Positions 34,434-42,850 of a DNA stretch of 64,000 nucleotides are shown one piece after another (within the stretch, counting starts at the first letter, position 1; every line of letters starts with the position of its first letter). This DNA is from an uncultured Oscillospiraceae bacterium (GTDB taxonomy: Bacteria > Bacillota > Clostridia > Oscillospirales > Oscillospiraceae), in contig CALWOP010000002.1 of assembly GCA_944383195.1 (NCBI GenBank), positions 1 to 64,000 of the forward strand. The letters are read 5' to 3'. The notes beneath the pieces are model-generated. The model did no database searches, was not told the DNA's origin, and saw only the letters and a program-made list of their open reading frames with translations. Made by a program: the position numbers and the translations under genes.

Positions 34434-36023
34434 TCACCCATACAGCTTCCGATACTGACCAGGGCTGAGGCTGGTCACTTTTTTAAAGGTCTGATTGAAG
34501 TGCTTCAAATCGCCATAGCCCACCTGGGTGCAGATTTCCGACACCGGCAGGTTGGTCTCCTGAAGCAGCTCCTTGGCCCGCTCCATCCGCACCCGCGTCA
34601 GGTACTTGGCAAATCCCTCTCCCGTCTCCTTTTTGAAGAGCGCACTGAAATAGCTGACGCTGAAGCCTGTGGCGGCACACACATCCTCCAGCGTGATATT
34701 CTCGCTGTAATGGCGCTGGATGTACTGCTTGGCCACCCGGATGGGCCGCTGGCTCTCATTCTCTCTGCGCTGGATGGTCCGCTCCAGCACATGGCGCTGG
34801 AACCTGTCCAGGCACAGGAACAGATCCTGGGCGCGGCTACACTGTAAGCATCGGCGCTCAAAGCCCTCCGACTCCCGCCGGGCGTCCTCTCCTCCCACCC
34901 GCAGGGCAAACAGCTTTCCCGCTGAACGCACCAGCTCCAGCAGCTCCCGGCCGCGCACATCGGGCACCGCCATGGCGCCCTCCTCCAGCTGCCGGACCGC
35001 CTGTTCCGCCTGGGGAATCCCCAGCGTGTCCATGACCAGCTCCACACTGCGCCCATAGCGCTCCAGCAAATTTTCCTCGGACAGCCCGGATGCGCTGGGC
35101 CGCCCCTCCAGCAGGCGGCTGTTTCCCTCCACCAGGCGTTCACACACCGCATCGCTGGCCTCCCAAAAGCTCTCAGGCAGCTCCTGGGTCCTTGTCACCG
35201 GGGTGCTCAGCCCCAGGGAGCACTCCATGGGGCCGAACAGGGAGCGCTGGGCCACCAGCTGGTTGAGTCCTTCCCGCATCCGGCTGCGCAGCGCCTCCCG
35301 CTGCTCCGGCAAAAAATTAAGTACCGCGCACCCCCATGCGTCCCGGAAGTAAAATACGATCCCCTCGCACACCGGGCGCAGCCGTTCTTCAAAAATTTTC
35401 CTGGCTTTTTCCCAAATCACGCCCACTGAGGCCGCTGAAAACTGCTCCGGATCATAATCCAGCTTCAACAGCATGATTTGCAGCAGGCCCGGCTTCACAG
35501 AAAAATGGTATTCCCGGGCCAGCAGTTCCGCTGTGGGGGCCTCCAGCCTCCGCTCCGCCAGGTCCAGGATCAGCCGGTTGCGCAGGCGGAACAGATCCTC
35601 CTGGCTATATTCCCTCAGCTGTCCCGCCTCACGTTCCGCCCCCTGCCGGGCACGGCAGCGGTCCCCCAGCTTTTTCAGCGTGGCCATCAGCTCCTGCTTT
35701 TGAATGGGTTTGAGCAGATAATCCCCCACCCCGTGCTTGATGGCGCTCTGGGCGTATTCAAAGTGGGCATAACCGCTGATGATCACGATCTCCAGCTGGG
35801 GCAGCTCCTCTTTTGCGTGCTGGATCAGCTCCAGACCATAACAGCCTGGCATCCGAATGTCGGTGATGAGGATGTCCGGCCGGATCTTTTTCACCAGTTC
35901 CAGCGCCTCCAGCCCGTTTGAGGCGGTGCCCGCCACCTCCATGCCCAAAGCTTCCCAATCGGCCAGCACCTGCACCAGGCGGCAGACCCGCTCCTCATCA
36001 TCCGCGATGATCACTTTGAGCAT
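34434..36023 (-). CDS. AraC-type response regulator, YesN family, with long linker
   Basis: 529 residues. Receiver domain with Asp55 (ILITDIRMPGCYGLEL) and Lys in DYLLKPIQ; a ~290-residue middle region of the YesN type; C-terminal AraC domain with ITLEDVCAATGFSVSYFSALFKK and VSEICTQVGYGDLKHFNQTFKK. Encoded between the sugar enzymes and its kinase. The likely target is the operon's own promoter at 41507-41566. Confidence 0.9.
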   Translation of the reverse strand: MLKVIIADDEERVCRLVQVLADWEALGMEVAGTASNGLEALELVKKIRPDILITDIRMPGCYGLELIQHAKEELPQLEIVIISGYAHFEYAQSAIKHGVGDYLLKPIQKQELMATLKKLGDRCRARQGAEREAGQLREYSQEDLFRLRNRLILDLAERRLEAPTAELLAREYHFSVKPGLLQIMLLKLDYDPEQFSAASVGVIWEKARKIFEERLRPVCEGIVFYFRDAWGCAVLNFLPEQREALRSRMREGLNQLVAQRSLFGPMECSLGLSTPVTRTQELPESFWEASDAVCERLVEGNSRLLEGRPSASGLSEENLLERYGRSVELVMDTLGIPQAEQAVRQLEEGAMAVPDVRGRELLELVRSAGKLFALRVGGEDARRESEGFERRCLQCSRAQDLFLCLDRFQRHVLERTIQRRENESQRPIRVAKQYIQRHYSENITLEDVCAATGFSVSYFSALFKKETGEGFAKYLTRVRMERAKELLQETNLPVSEICTQVGYGDLKHFNQTFKKVTSLSPGQYRKLYG

Positions 36024-36057
36024 TTGATCTCATCTCCTCTCATCCCTTTGCCGGGTT

Positions 36058-37017
36058 TCAGCGCTGCTCCCTCATACTCTCAAGCACCGTCTCCAGGTCC
36101 GGAATACTGGGGATGCCGCCCGGCGCCTGGGTGGACAGGCTGGCGGCTGTGGCGGCGAACCGGGCCACATACTCCAGCTCCTCCCGCTCCAGCTGTGCCG
36201 GTTCCCGGCCCAGCTCCAGCAGCCGGCTGACGGCGCTGCCGCCGAAGATATCCCCCGCTCCAGTGGTGTCCACCGGGGTCACCTTGGGGCCCCGGACGGA
36301 AACACTGGCCTTTCCATTGCTCAGGTAGCAGCCCTCCGGCCCCCGTGTGACCATGGCCAGAGATACCCCATGTTCCTCCAGCAGACGGCTGGCCCCCTCT
36401 TCCGGGCCGCACCCCCACAGGAAGTCCACCTCGTCATCGCTGATCTTTACCACATCCGCCTGACTAAGCCCCCACAGGATCTCCTGCCGGGCCTGCTCCA
36501 GATCGGGCCACAGGGGTTTTCTCAGGTTGGGGTCAAAGGTGATCCGCTTGCCCCGCTCCCGGGCATAGGCCACCGCTTTCCGGGTGGCGGTACGCACCGG
36601 CTCGTCCGTCAGGCTCAGGGTGCCGAAATGGAAGACCTTGGCCTGGTCCAGAAGGGACAGATCCAGCTCCTCAAAGCGAAGCTGGGTATCCGCTCCGGGC
36701 TTGCGGGCAAAGCTGAACGAGCGCTCGCCCCCCTGGTCAAAGGTGACAAAGGCCAGGGTGGTAAATACCCCCGGGTCCAGCAGCAGGCCCCGGGTCTCAA
36801 TACCGGCCTGTTCCAGTGTGCCCTGGAGCAGACGGCCAAAGGCGTCCTCTCCCACCTTGCCCAAAAAGGCAGTCTTGGCCCCGTATTTGCTCAGCGCCGC
36901 CAGAAAATTGCAGGGGGCTCCGCCGGGATGGGCCGCCATGGTGGGGTATCCGTCTCCATCCGTCTCCCGGGCGGCGAAATCAATGAGCAGTTCCCCCAGG
37001 GCCACTACATCAAACAT
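36058..37017 (-). CDS. scrK: Fructokinase, PfkB family
   Basis: 319 residues. PfkB signatures: N-terminal HPGGAPCNFLAALSKYGAKTAFLGKVGEDAFG and C-terminal VDTTGAGDIFGG with the catalytic Asp. Closest in pattern to bacterial fructokinases (ALGELLIDF start). It would phosphorylate fructose to fructose-6-phosphate, which fits the upstream isomerase if that acts on mannose; a 2-keto-3-deoxygluconate or ribokinase role is less likely. Confidence 0.85.
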   Translation of the reverse strand: MFDVVALGELLIDFAARETDGDGYPTMAAHPGGAPCNFLAALSKYGAKTAFLGKVGEDAFGRLLQGTLEQAGIETRGLLLDPGVFTTLAFVTFDQGGERSFSFARKPGADTQLRFEELDLSLLDQAKVFHFGTLSLTDEPVRTATRKAVAYARERGKRITFDPNLRKPLWPDLEQARQEILWGLSQADVVKISDDEVDFLWGCGPEEGASRLLEEHGVSLAMVTRGPEGCYLSNGKASVSVRGPKVTPVDTTGAGDIFGGSAVSRLLELGREPAQLEREELEYVARFAATAASLSTQAPGGIPSIPDLETVLESMREQR

Positions 37018-37029
37018 TCTATTTCCTCC

Positions 37030-37716
37030 TTATTCCTTCGCTGCCGGATATTCGTTGCACAGCAGGCGGTAGGGCGGTTCATCCTCCTCAATGGCGGGAA
37101 AACGGCCCAGCTTCTCATAAAAGCGGTTGTCCGTGTTGTCGTCGTTGCACTGGCTCACCTCGCCCAGCAAAACAGGACCGCTGCCAGGTTCCACCTCAAA
37201 GTCGTGATAGAGGTAGGGATAGATGGTGATGCTCTCCCCCGGCGTCAGCCGGACCTGGGTACCCGCGGGGACCACCATCTCCCGGCCGTCCACATGGACA
37301 TGGACATCGCTCACCTTGTCCAGGTCCTCGTCGGGCGTGGAGTTGTAGACCCGGATGAGTACGTTGCCGCCGCCCCGGTTGATGATATCCTCCATCTTGG
37401 ACCAGTGGAAGTGCATGGGGGAGTACTGGCCCTCCTTGATGTACAGCAGCTTTTCCGCATAGGTCTTGGTGTACTTGTCCATCTTCAGATTGCCGTTGCG
37501 GATGGTAATGAGGGAAAATCCCATTTTGTCGAAATTACCCATCCCGTAGTCGGTGATGTCCCATCCCAGCATATTGTCCCGGATCTCATCATAGTCGTGT
37601 CCCTTCTCCTGCCACTGCTCGGGGGTGAACTGGCAGAAGGGAGGCAGGGCAAAGCGGTACTCCCGCACCATCTGCTCCATCTCTTTCAGGGCGGCGTTGA
37701 TCTCACTGCGTTTCAT
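37030..37716 (-). CDS. D-lyxose/D-mannose isomerase
   Basis: 228 residues from ATG 37716 (AGGAGGT 7 bases upstream). Cupin-type isomerase with metal ligands in SPMHFHWSKMEDIINRGGG and YLYHDFEVE. Family members interconvert D-lyxose and D-xylulose and also D-mannose and D-fructose. With a fructokinase next to it, mannose to fructose to fructose-6-phosphate is the simplest pathway. It has its own promoter upstream. Confidence 0.85.
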   Translation of the reverse strand: MKRSEINAALKEMEQMVREYRFALPPFCQFTPEQWQEKGHDYDEIRDNMLGWDITDYGMGNFDKMGFSLITIRNGNLKMDKYTKTYAEKLLYIKEGQYSPMHFHWSKMEDIINRGGGNVLIRVYNSTPDEDLDKVSDVHVHVDGREMVVPAGTQVRLTPGESITIYPYLYHDFEVEPGSGPVLLGEVSQCNDDNTDNRFYEKLGRFPAIEEDEPPYRLLCNEYPAAKE

Positions 37717-37758
37717 TTGGATGACCTCCTGTCTGGTCGGCAAGTTCTACTGCCTGTT

Positions 37759-37787
37759 ATTATAGCATAAGCGGACATTTTCCTCAA
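37759..37787 (-). promoter_or_regulatory. Internal promoter before the isomerase
   Basis: Minus-strand TTGAGG (37782-37787), 17-base spacer, perfect TATAAT (37759-37764). It would let the enzymes and sensor genes be made at a basal level without the importer. Confidence 0.65.
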
Positions 37788-37792
37788 TTCCA

Positions 37793-37824
37793 GAGAAACG
37801 CCGGCCACAGGACCGGCGTTTCTC
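37793..37824 (-). terminator. Hairpin after the sugar-binding protein gene
   Basis: A 12-base perfect stem GAGAAACGCCGG/CCGGCGTTTCTC. The minus-strand T run is poor, so it may protect the binding-protein mRNA or terminate partially. Confidence 0.6.
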
Positions 37825-37860
37825 GCTAAAATTCGTTTGTTTGGCTTTAAAATCCAACCA

Positions 37861-38844
37861 TTACTTGGTCAGCACAGAGACGCCGGTGTCGGTGACCGCG
37901 CCGCCCAGGTCCTCGCCGTTGATGGCGGCCACGGCAGCCTTTACGCCCTCATAGCCCATCACATCGGGGTTCTGAGCCATGGTGCACAGCAGGTAGCCGT
38001 CGTTGATGAGGTTCAGGATGGCGTCGGACTTGTCGAAGCCCACACCGATGATCTCGGTCTTGCCGGAGGCCTTGATGGCGTTGCCGATGCCGGTGGTGGA
38101 GCCCTCATTGGCGCCGAAGATTCCTACAACGCCCTGGGTGATGAAGTTCTCAGCGCTGGACTGGCTCTTGGCAGCGTCGCCGTCGCAGTACTGGGTCTCC
38201 AGGATGTTGAACTCGGTGCCCTCAAAGGCGGAGCGGAAGCCCTCCTCACGCTTGACGCAGGAGTCGGTGGCGGCGTTGACGTTGATGACGCCGATATCGC
38301 CGGAGGTCACACCCGCATCGGTCAGGGCCTTGAGCATCTCCTCGCCGGCCTTCTTACCAGCGGCGGCGTTGTCGGTGGAGAAGGTAGCCACGGCGTCCAC
38401 ATTGGCGGGAGAGTCCACATAGACGATCTTCACGCCGGCGGCGGCAGCCTCTTTCAGGGCGCCGGAAATGGCGTCGGGGCCGTTGGCGGCCACCAGGATG
38501 GCGTCATAGCCGCCGGCTACCGCGTTGTTGACTTGCTCGATCTGGAGGGCGTCGTCCTTGGTGTTGGGGGCCATGAAGTCCACAGTCACACCCAGCTCCT
38601 GGGCGGCCTTCTGGGCGCCCTCGTTCAGGGTGACCCAGTGCTGGTCAATGGAGTCCATGGTGATCAGGGCGATCTTGGCATCAGAGCCGGCGGGGGTGCT
38701 GGAAGCAGCCTGGGAGCCGGAAGCGGCCTGAGAGCCGGAGCCGGCGGGCGCGCTGGAGCCGGAGTTGGTGTTGGACCCACAGCCGGCCAGCAGGCCGATC
38801 CCCATCGCCAGACAGCAGGTCAGGGCAAGAAGCTTCTTTTTCAT
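37861..38844 (-). CDS. rbsB: Sugar-binding lipoprotein of the Rbs-type importer
   Basis: 327 residues. The lipoprotein signal ends LLAGCGS (Cys22), followed by a Ser/Ala/Gly linker to about residue 55. Then a type 1 periplasmic-binding domain (KIALITMDSIDQHWVTLNEG, YDAILVAANGPDAI, IVYVDSPAN, GIFGANEGSTTGIGNAI). It belongs with the permease and ATPase upstream. The symbol reflects family; D-mannose, D-lyxose, fructose or another monosaccharide is the likely ligand. Confidence 0.85.
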   Translation of the reverse strand: MKKKLLALTCCLAMGIGLLAGCGSNTNSGSSAPAGSGSQAASGSQAASSTPAGSDAKIALITMDSIDQHWVTLNEGAQKAAQELGVTVDFMAPNTKDDALQIEQVNNAVAGGYDAILVAANGPDAISGALKEAAAAGVKIVYVDSPANVDAVATFSTDNAAAGKKAGEEMLKALTDAGVTSGDIGVINVNAATDSCVKREEGFRSAFEGTEFNILETQYCDGDAAKSQSSAENFITQGVVGIFGANEGSTTGIGNAIKASGKTEIIGVGFDKSDAILNLINDGYLLCTMAQNPDVMGYEGVKAAVAAINGEDLGGAVTDTGVSVLTK

Positions 38845-38912
38845 GTTTTGTTCCTCCTTAATAAATTACAAAGGTTCCTATCTGCCAACTGCATAGTGCA
38901 GCTGTACACACA

Positions 38913-39926
38913 TTATGATTTGCTCCCCTTGCGGCTGAGCAGGCCCTTGCGGAACACCACATCCAGCAAAACCGCGAAGACCACGATGATGCCGATCACG
39001 ATGCGCTGGATTCCCACGGGGGCGTGGATGATGCTCAGGCCGTTCTCCAGGGTCTGCCACACGGCAGCGCCTGCCAGGGTGCCCAGCAGCAGGCCGGTAC
39101 CGCCCAGGGGGGACACGCCGCCGATGACGCCGGCGGCCACGCCGTACATCTCATACATATTGCCGGCTTCCATATTGCCCATGCCGGCCTGGGCGCACAG
39201 GATGAGGCCCACCACGCCCGCACAGAAGGCGCTGACCAGATAGGTCTTGGTCACCGTGGTGACCACACTGACGCCGGAGAGCTTGGCCGCGTCCACATTG
39301 GAGCCGATGGCGTAAATGTGCCGGCCGGTGCGGGTCTTGGACAGCAGGAAGAAGAAAATCAAAAACAGGATCAGCGCGATCCAGAACGTGTTGTACACCC
39401 CGGCGGTGGAGCCGTAGTAGAAGAAGTTCTGGAAGGCATCCGCCGCCTCTTTCCCGATGCCGGAGGAGATGGCGTTGGTGTTGCGGTTGCCGTTTACCAT
39501 GTAGGCAATGCCACGGGCCACAAACATGGTGCCCAGCGTGGCAATGAAGGGCGGCAGCTTAAACTGGCCCACCAAAAATCCGTTGATCAGGCCCACCACC
39601 AGGCAGCACAGCAGGGTGATGAGAATGGCCAGCACCGGGTTTACGCCTGCCACCATCAGCGTGGCGGAGGTCATGGCGCTCATGCCCACCACAGAGCCAA
39701 TGGACAAATCAATGTTGCCGGTGATCAGCACATAGCTCTGGCCGATGCCGATCAGCAGGTATTTGGACATGGAGCGCAGCAGGTTCATAATGTTGGCGCC
39801 GGAGAACATGGTGCGGTCGATCAGGCCGAAAGCGATGTAGATCACGATCAGTCCGGCAAAGGCGGTCAGGGCCGCCCCCATGCCCCGGACGCTGAGAAAG
39901 CGCGGGGTTCGTTTTGTTGCGTTCAT
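38913..39926 (-). CDS. rbsC: Rbs-type sugar ABC permease
   Basis: 337 residues from ATG 39926 (GGGAGG upstream), about 8-10 membrane helices. Signature SYVLITGNIDLSIGSVVGMSAM near residue 75 and KLSGVSVVTTVTKTYLVSAFCAGVVG further on are characteristic of RbsC/AraH permeases. It forms the channel for the sugar delivered by RbsB. It lies 13 bases after rbsA. Confidence 0.9.
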   Translation of the reverse strand: MNATKRTPRFLSVRGMGAALTAFAGLIVIYIAFGLIDRTMFSGANIMNLLRSMSKYLLIGIGQSYVLITGNIDLSIGSVVGMSAMTSATLMVAGVNPVLAILITLLCCLVVGLINGFLVGQFKLPPFIATLGTMFVARGIAYMVNGNRNTNAISSGIGKEAADAFQNFFYYGSTAGVYNTFWIALILFLIFFFLLSKTRTGRHIYAIGSNVDAAKLSGVSVVTTVTKTYLVSAFCAGVVGLILCAQAGMGNMEAGNMYEMYGVAAGVIGGVSPLGGTGLLLGTLAGAAVWQTLENGLSIIHAPVGIQRIVIGIIVVFAVLLDVVFRKGLLSRKGSKS

Positions 39927-39939
39927 TATTCTTCCTCCC

Positions 39940-41463
39940 TCATTCCGCCGCGGCGGCGATCTTGCTTTCAAATTTGGTCGCCAGGGTCAGGATCTCGTTC
40001 TGCGTGGTCTCCCGGGCCATGACTTCCCCGGTGATCCGTCCATCGCACATGACGATGATCCGGTCCGCAATGCCCATGACCTCCGGCATTTCCGAGGAAA
40101 CAAACATCACCGCGATGCCCTGCTGCTTGAGGTGGTTCATCAGATTGTAGATCTCCACCTTGGCCGCCACGTCGATCCCTCGGGTGGGCTCGTCAAAAAT
40201 CACCACTCTGGAATTTCGGGCCAGCCACTTTCCCACGACCACCTTTTGCTGGTTTCCGCCGGACAGGTTGCCCGCGTCAATGTCCACACCCGGCGTTTTG
40301 ATCTTCAGATCCTCCACCGCCTGCTGGCACATGGCGTCCTCCTTCTGGCGGTTCACCACCCCCAGGGGGCCGCACAGCAGATCCAGGTTGGGCAGGGCAA
40401 TATTGTGCCGGATGGAGAGCTTGGTGCAAAGGCCGTCCTTTTTCCGGTCCTCCGGCGCCAGCACGATGCCCGCCCGGATGGCATCCTGGGGCTTGTGGAT
40501 GGTGACGGGCTGGCCGACCAGGATCAGTTCCCCACCGTCCTTTGGGTCCACGCCGAAAATGGCTCGGGTGGCCTCGGTGCGCCCGGCTCCCATCAGCCCG
40601 GCAAAGCCCACGATCTCTCCCTCGTACAGGTCAAAGCTCACATCCCGGACCATCCGTCCGGCATTGAGATGCTTCACTTCAAAAATCTTTTTCCCTTTCT
40701 CGCAGGTCACCCGGGGGAACTTCTCCTTGATCTCCCGGCCCACCATATGGGCGATGATCTCATCCATGGTGGCGTCCTTAAAGTTCATGGAGGTGATGTA
40801 CTGACCGTCCCGCATAATGCTGACCCGGTCCACAATGTGCTGCAGCTCTTCCAGGCGGTGGGAGATATAGATGATCCCGTAGCCGCTCTCTTTCAGCTGC
40901 CGGATGATCCGAAACAGCTCGTCAATTTCCTTGGAGGTGAGGGCGGAGGTGGGCTCATCCATGATGAGGATTCGGGCCTTGGTGGACAGGGCCTTGGCAA
41001 TTTCCACCATCTGCTGCTTGGATACCGGCAGATCGCCCACCACCTGGCGGGGGTCAATGTCGATTTTCAGCTCATCCAGCACCCGCTGGGCCTCGCTCTC
41101 CATCTCCCGGTTGGCCAGGACCATGCCCCGGCACGTTTCCCGGCCCAGAAACATATTTTCAGCCACCGACAGGTGGCGGCACATATTCAGCTCCTGGTGA
41201 ATAATGGCCACCCCGATCTCCTGGGCCTGTTTGGGCGTCAGATCGCCGTATTCCCGGCCAAAGATCTCCATCGTGCCCGAATCCCGGGTGTACACGCCGC
41301 TTAAAATTTTCATCAGGGTGGATTTCCCCGCGCCGTTTTCTCCCAGAAGGGCCAGCACCTCTCCCGAACGCAGCTCCAGCTGAACATTGTCCAAAGCCTT
41401 CACGCCCGGGAACGTTTTGCAAATGCCTTTCATGGAAACGATGGTCTCATTCATATCCTTCAC
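39940..41463 (-). CDS. rbsA: Rbs-type sugar ABC ATPase (two ATP-binding domains)
   Basis: 507 residues from GTG 41463 (AGGAGG 7 bases upstream; ATG 41454 is an alternative). First domain: LLGENGAGKSTLMKI, LPVSKQQMVEIAKAL, ILIMDEPTSAL, YISHRLEEL. Second domain: GFAGLMGAGRTEATRA, LSGGNQQKVVVGKWL, VVIFDEPTRGIDV. The degenerate second-half P-loop is normal for this family. It powers the importer and is the first gene of the operon. Confidence 0.92.
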   Translation of the reverse strand: MKDMNETIVSMKGICKTFPGVKALDNVQLELRSGEVLALLGENGAGKSTLMKILSGVYTRDSGTMEIFGREYGDLTPKQAQEIGVAIIHQELNMCRHLSVAENMFLGRETCRGMVLANREMESEAQRVLDELKIDIDPRQVVGDLPVSKQQMVEIAKALSTKARILIMDEPTSALTSKEIDELFRIIRQLKESGYGIIYISHRLEELQHIVDRVSIMRDGQYITSMNFKDATMDEIIAHMVGREIKEKFPRVTCEKGKKIFEVKHLNAGRMVRDVSFDLYEGEIVGFAGLMGAGRTEATRAIFGVDPKDGGELILVGQPVTIHKPQDAIRAGIVLAPEDRKKDGLCTKLSIRHNIALPNLDLLCGPLGVVNRQKEDAMCQQAVEDLKIKTPGVDIDAGNLSGGNQQKVVVGKWLARNSRVVIFDEPTRGIDVAAKVEIYNLMNHLKQQGIAVMFVSSEMPEVMGIADRIIVMCDGRITGEVMARETTQNEILTLATKFESKIAAAAE

Positions 41464-41506
41464 CCGTCCCCCTCCTATAGCATATTACCGAATCTCGCTT
41501 TTCTAC

Positions 41507-41535
41507 ATTATACATTTTTGTCATTGTGCATAAAA
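41507..41535 (-). promoter_or_regulatory. Promoter of the sugar importer-sensor operon
   Basis: Minus-strand TATAAT (41507-41512) with a poor -35 (TTTTAT, 41530-41535) at 17-base spacing, as expected for a promoter that needs an activator. Confidence 0.6.
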
Positions 41536-41566
41536 GTGGGGATTCTTTTGATTTAGGTGGGGTTTT
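41533..41566 (-). promoter_or_regulatory. Tandem direct repeats, candidate response-regulator site
   Basis: Two copies of a CCCCAC-centred motif (AAAACCCCACCTAAAT and GAATCCCCACTTTTAT on the minus strand, 11 of 16 equal). The cores at 41536-41541 and 41557-41562 are 21 bases apart, two helical turns, and the nearer one touches the -35 element. This is the usual layout for AraC-type activators. Confidence 0.55.
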
Positions 41567-41697
41567 TTATGGTCTTTGCCGGGATCACATTTTCTCCCCC
41601 CTTAGGCAGACAAATTCCCCCTCCTTTCGCTTTGTCCCCTGTATGAGGGCTTCATAAATCTTCATTCCCATATTCAGAATTCTTCAGCTTATCTTCC

Positions 41698-41727
41698 TTG
41701 CTCCCCAACAGGCCTACAAGGTATAAT
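41698..41727 (+). promoter_or_regulatory. Promoter of the second MoxR operon
   Basis: TTGCTC (41698-41703), 18-base spacer, TATAAT (41722-41727). Confidence 0.6.
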
Positions 41728-41791
41728 GAACCACATTGTAAAAATCCTGCGTTGGCCGCCCGCCAGCGCCCAAAAGGAGTGGAGCACCACT

Positions 41792-42850
41792 ATGAACCTT
41801 ACCATTACCGTCAATCACAAGCAGCTGCTGGACATTCTCTTAAACGTAGGCCTTGAGCGCCCGGTTTTTATCTGGGGGGCGCCCGGCATCGGGAAGTCCG
41901 CCATCGTGCAGGAATTTGCCGACAGCCTGGGGCTGGAGTGCGTCTCCCTCCTGGGCAGCCAGCTGGCCCCGGAGGATATCATCGGCGTGCCCCAAATCCG
42001 GGACGGCTTCAGCGAGTTCTGCCCGCCCCGGTCCATCGCCCGGCAGGAGCCCTATGTGCTGTTTCTGGACGAGCTGAACGCCTGCACCTCTGAGGTGCAA
42101 AAGGCCTTTTACTCCCTCATCCACGAGCGGCGCATCGGTGAATATCATCTCCCCGAGGGCTCCATCGTTCTGGGGGCGGGCAACCGCGCCCAGGACAACG
42201 CCATCACCCGGCCCATGTCCTCCGCCCTCATCAATCGGATGTTTCATGTCGAGCTGACCGCCAGCCCCCGGCTGTGGCTGGAATGGGCCGCCCAGGCCAA
42301 CATCCACCCCTATGTCTACGACTATATCACCAGCCGGCCCGATCATCTGTGGTCCAAGCCCCCCAAAAGCGAAGAGCCCTTCTCCACGCCCCGCTCCTGG
42401 CATATGCTCAGCGACGCCATCCACAGCTACGGCCCGGACGTGAGCCTGGACAGCCTTCGCGTTCTGGCCTGCGGCTGTCTCAGCCCCCAGCACGCCACTC
42501 AATTTCTGGCCTACCTGCGCCAGGTGCGCAGCCAGTACGCACTGGACAAAATCTTGTCCGGCGAACAGCCCTGGCCGGACAAGCCTGAGGAGCGCGACGT
42601 GCTCTACTTCCTAGCCCAGTCCCTGCGGGCACGCCTGGTCAAAGAGCTGCCCTCTGAGCGGGGCAAACTCAGCGCCGACAGTCGGGCGCTGGTGCTCCAG
42701 GCCAAGGATCGCATCACGGAGCTGGCCGATCTCAGCCTGGAGATCGCCCGGATGGCGGTGACGCCCGAAGACGGCAGAGAGCTGCCCGACTGGTTTGTGG
42801 TGGAGCTGTTCCGGGACCTGCCCCGCCTGGCCGACAAGCGAAACGGATGA
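41792..42850 (+). CDS. MoxR-family AAA+ ATPase
   Basis: 352 residues from ATG 41792 (AAAAGGAG upstream). Walker A FIWGAPGIGKSAIV, Walker B VLFLDELNACT, sensor 1 LGAGNRAQDNAITRPMSSALINRM, then a long helical C-terminus. It overlaps the next gene by 4 bases (ATGA), so it is translationally coupled to the metallopeptidase-VWA protein, with which it should form a chaperone-like pair. Confidence 0.88.
   Translation: MNLTITVNHKQLLDILLNVGLERPVFIWGAPGIGKSAIVQEFADSLGLECVSLLGSQLAPEDIIGVPQIRDGFSEFCPPRSIARQEPYVLFLDELNACTSEVQKAFYSLIHERRIGEYHLPEGSIVLGAGNRAQDNAITRPMSSALINRMFHVELTASPRLWLEWAAQANIHPYVYDYITSRPDHLWSKPPKSEEPFSTPRSWHMLSDAIHSYGPDVSLDSLRVLACGCLSPQHATQFLAYLRQVRSQYALDKILSGEQPWPDKPEERDVLYFLAQSLRARLVKELPSERGKLSADSRALVLQAKDRITELADLSLEIARMAVTPEDGRELPDWFVVELFRDLPRLADKRNG

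Larger units (their letters stand above)
41464..41791. other. Divergent regulatory region between the sugar operon and a MoxR gene
   Basis: 328 AT-rich bases without a gene. It contains the leftward promoter of rbsA with two direct repeats and a separate rightward promoter for the MoxR gene. Confidence 0.75.
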
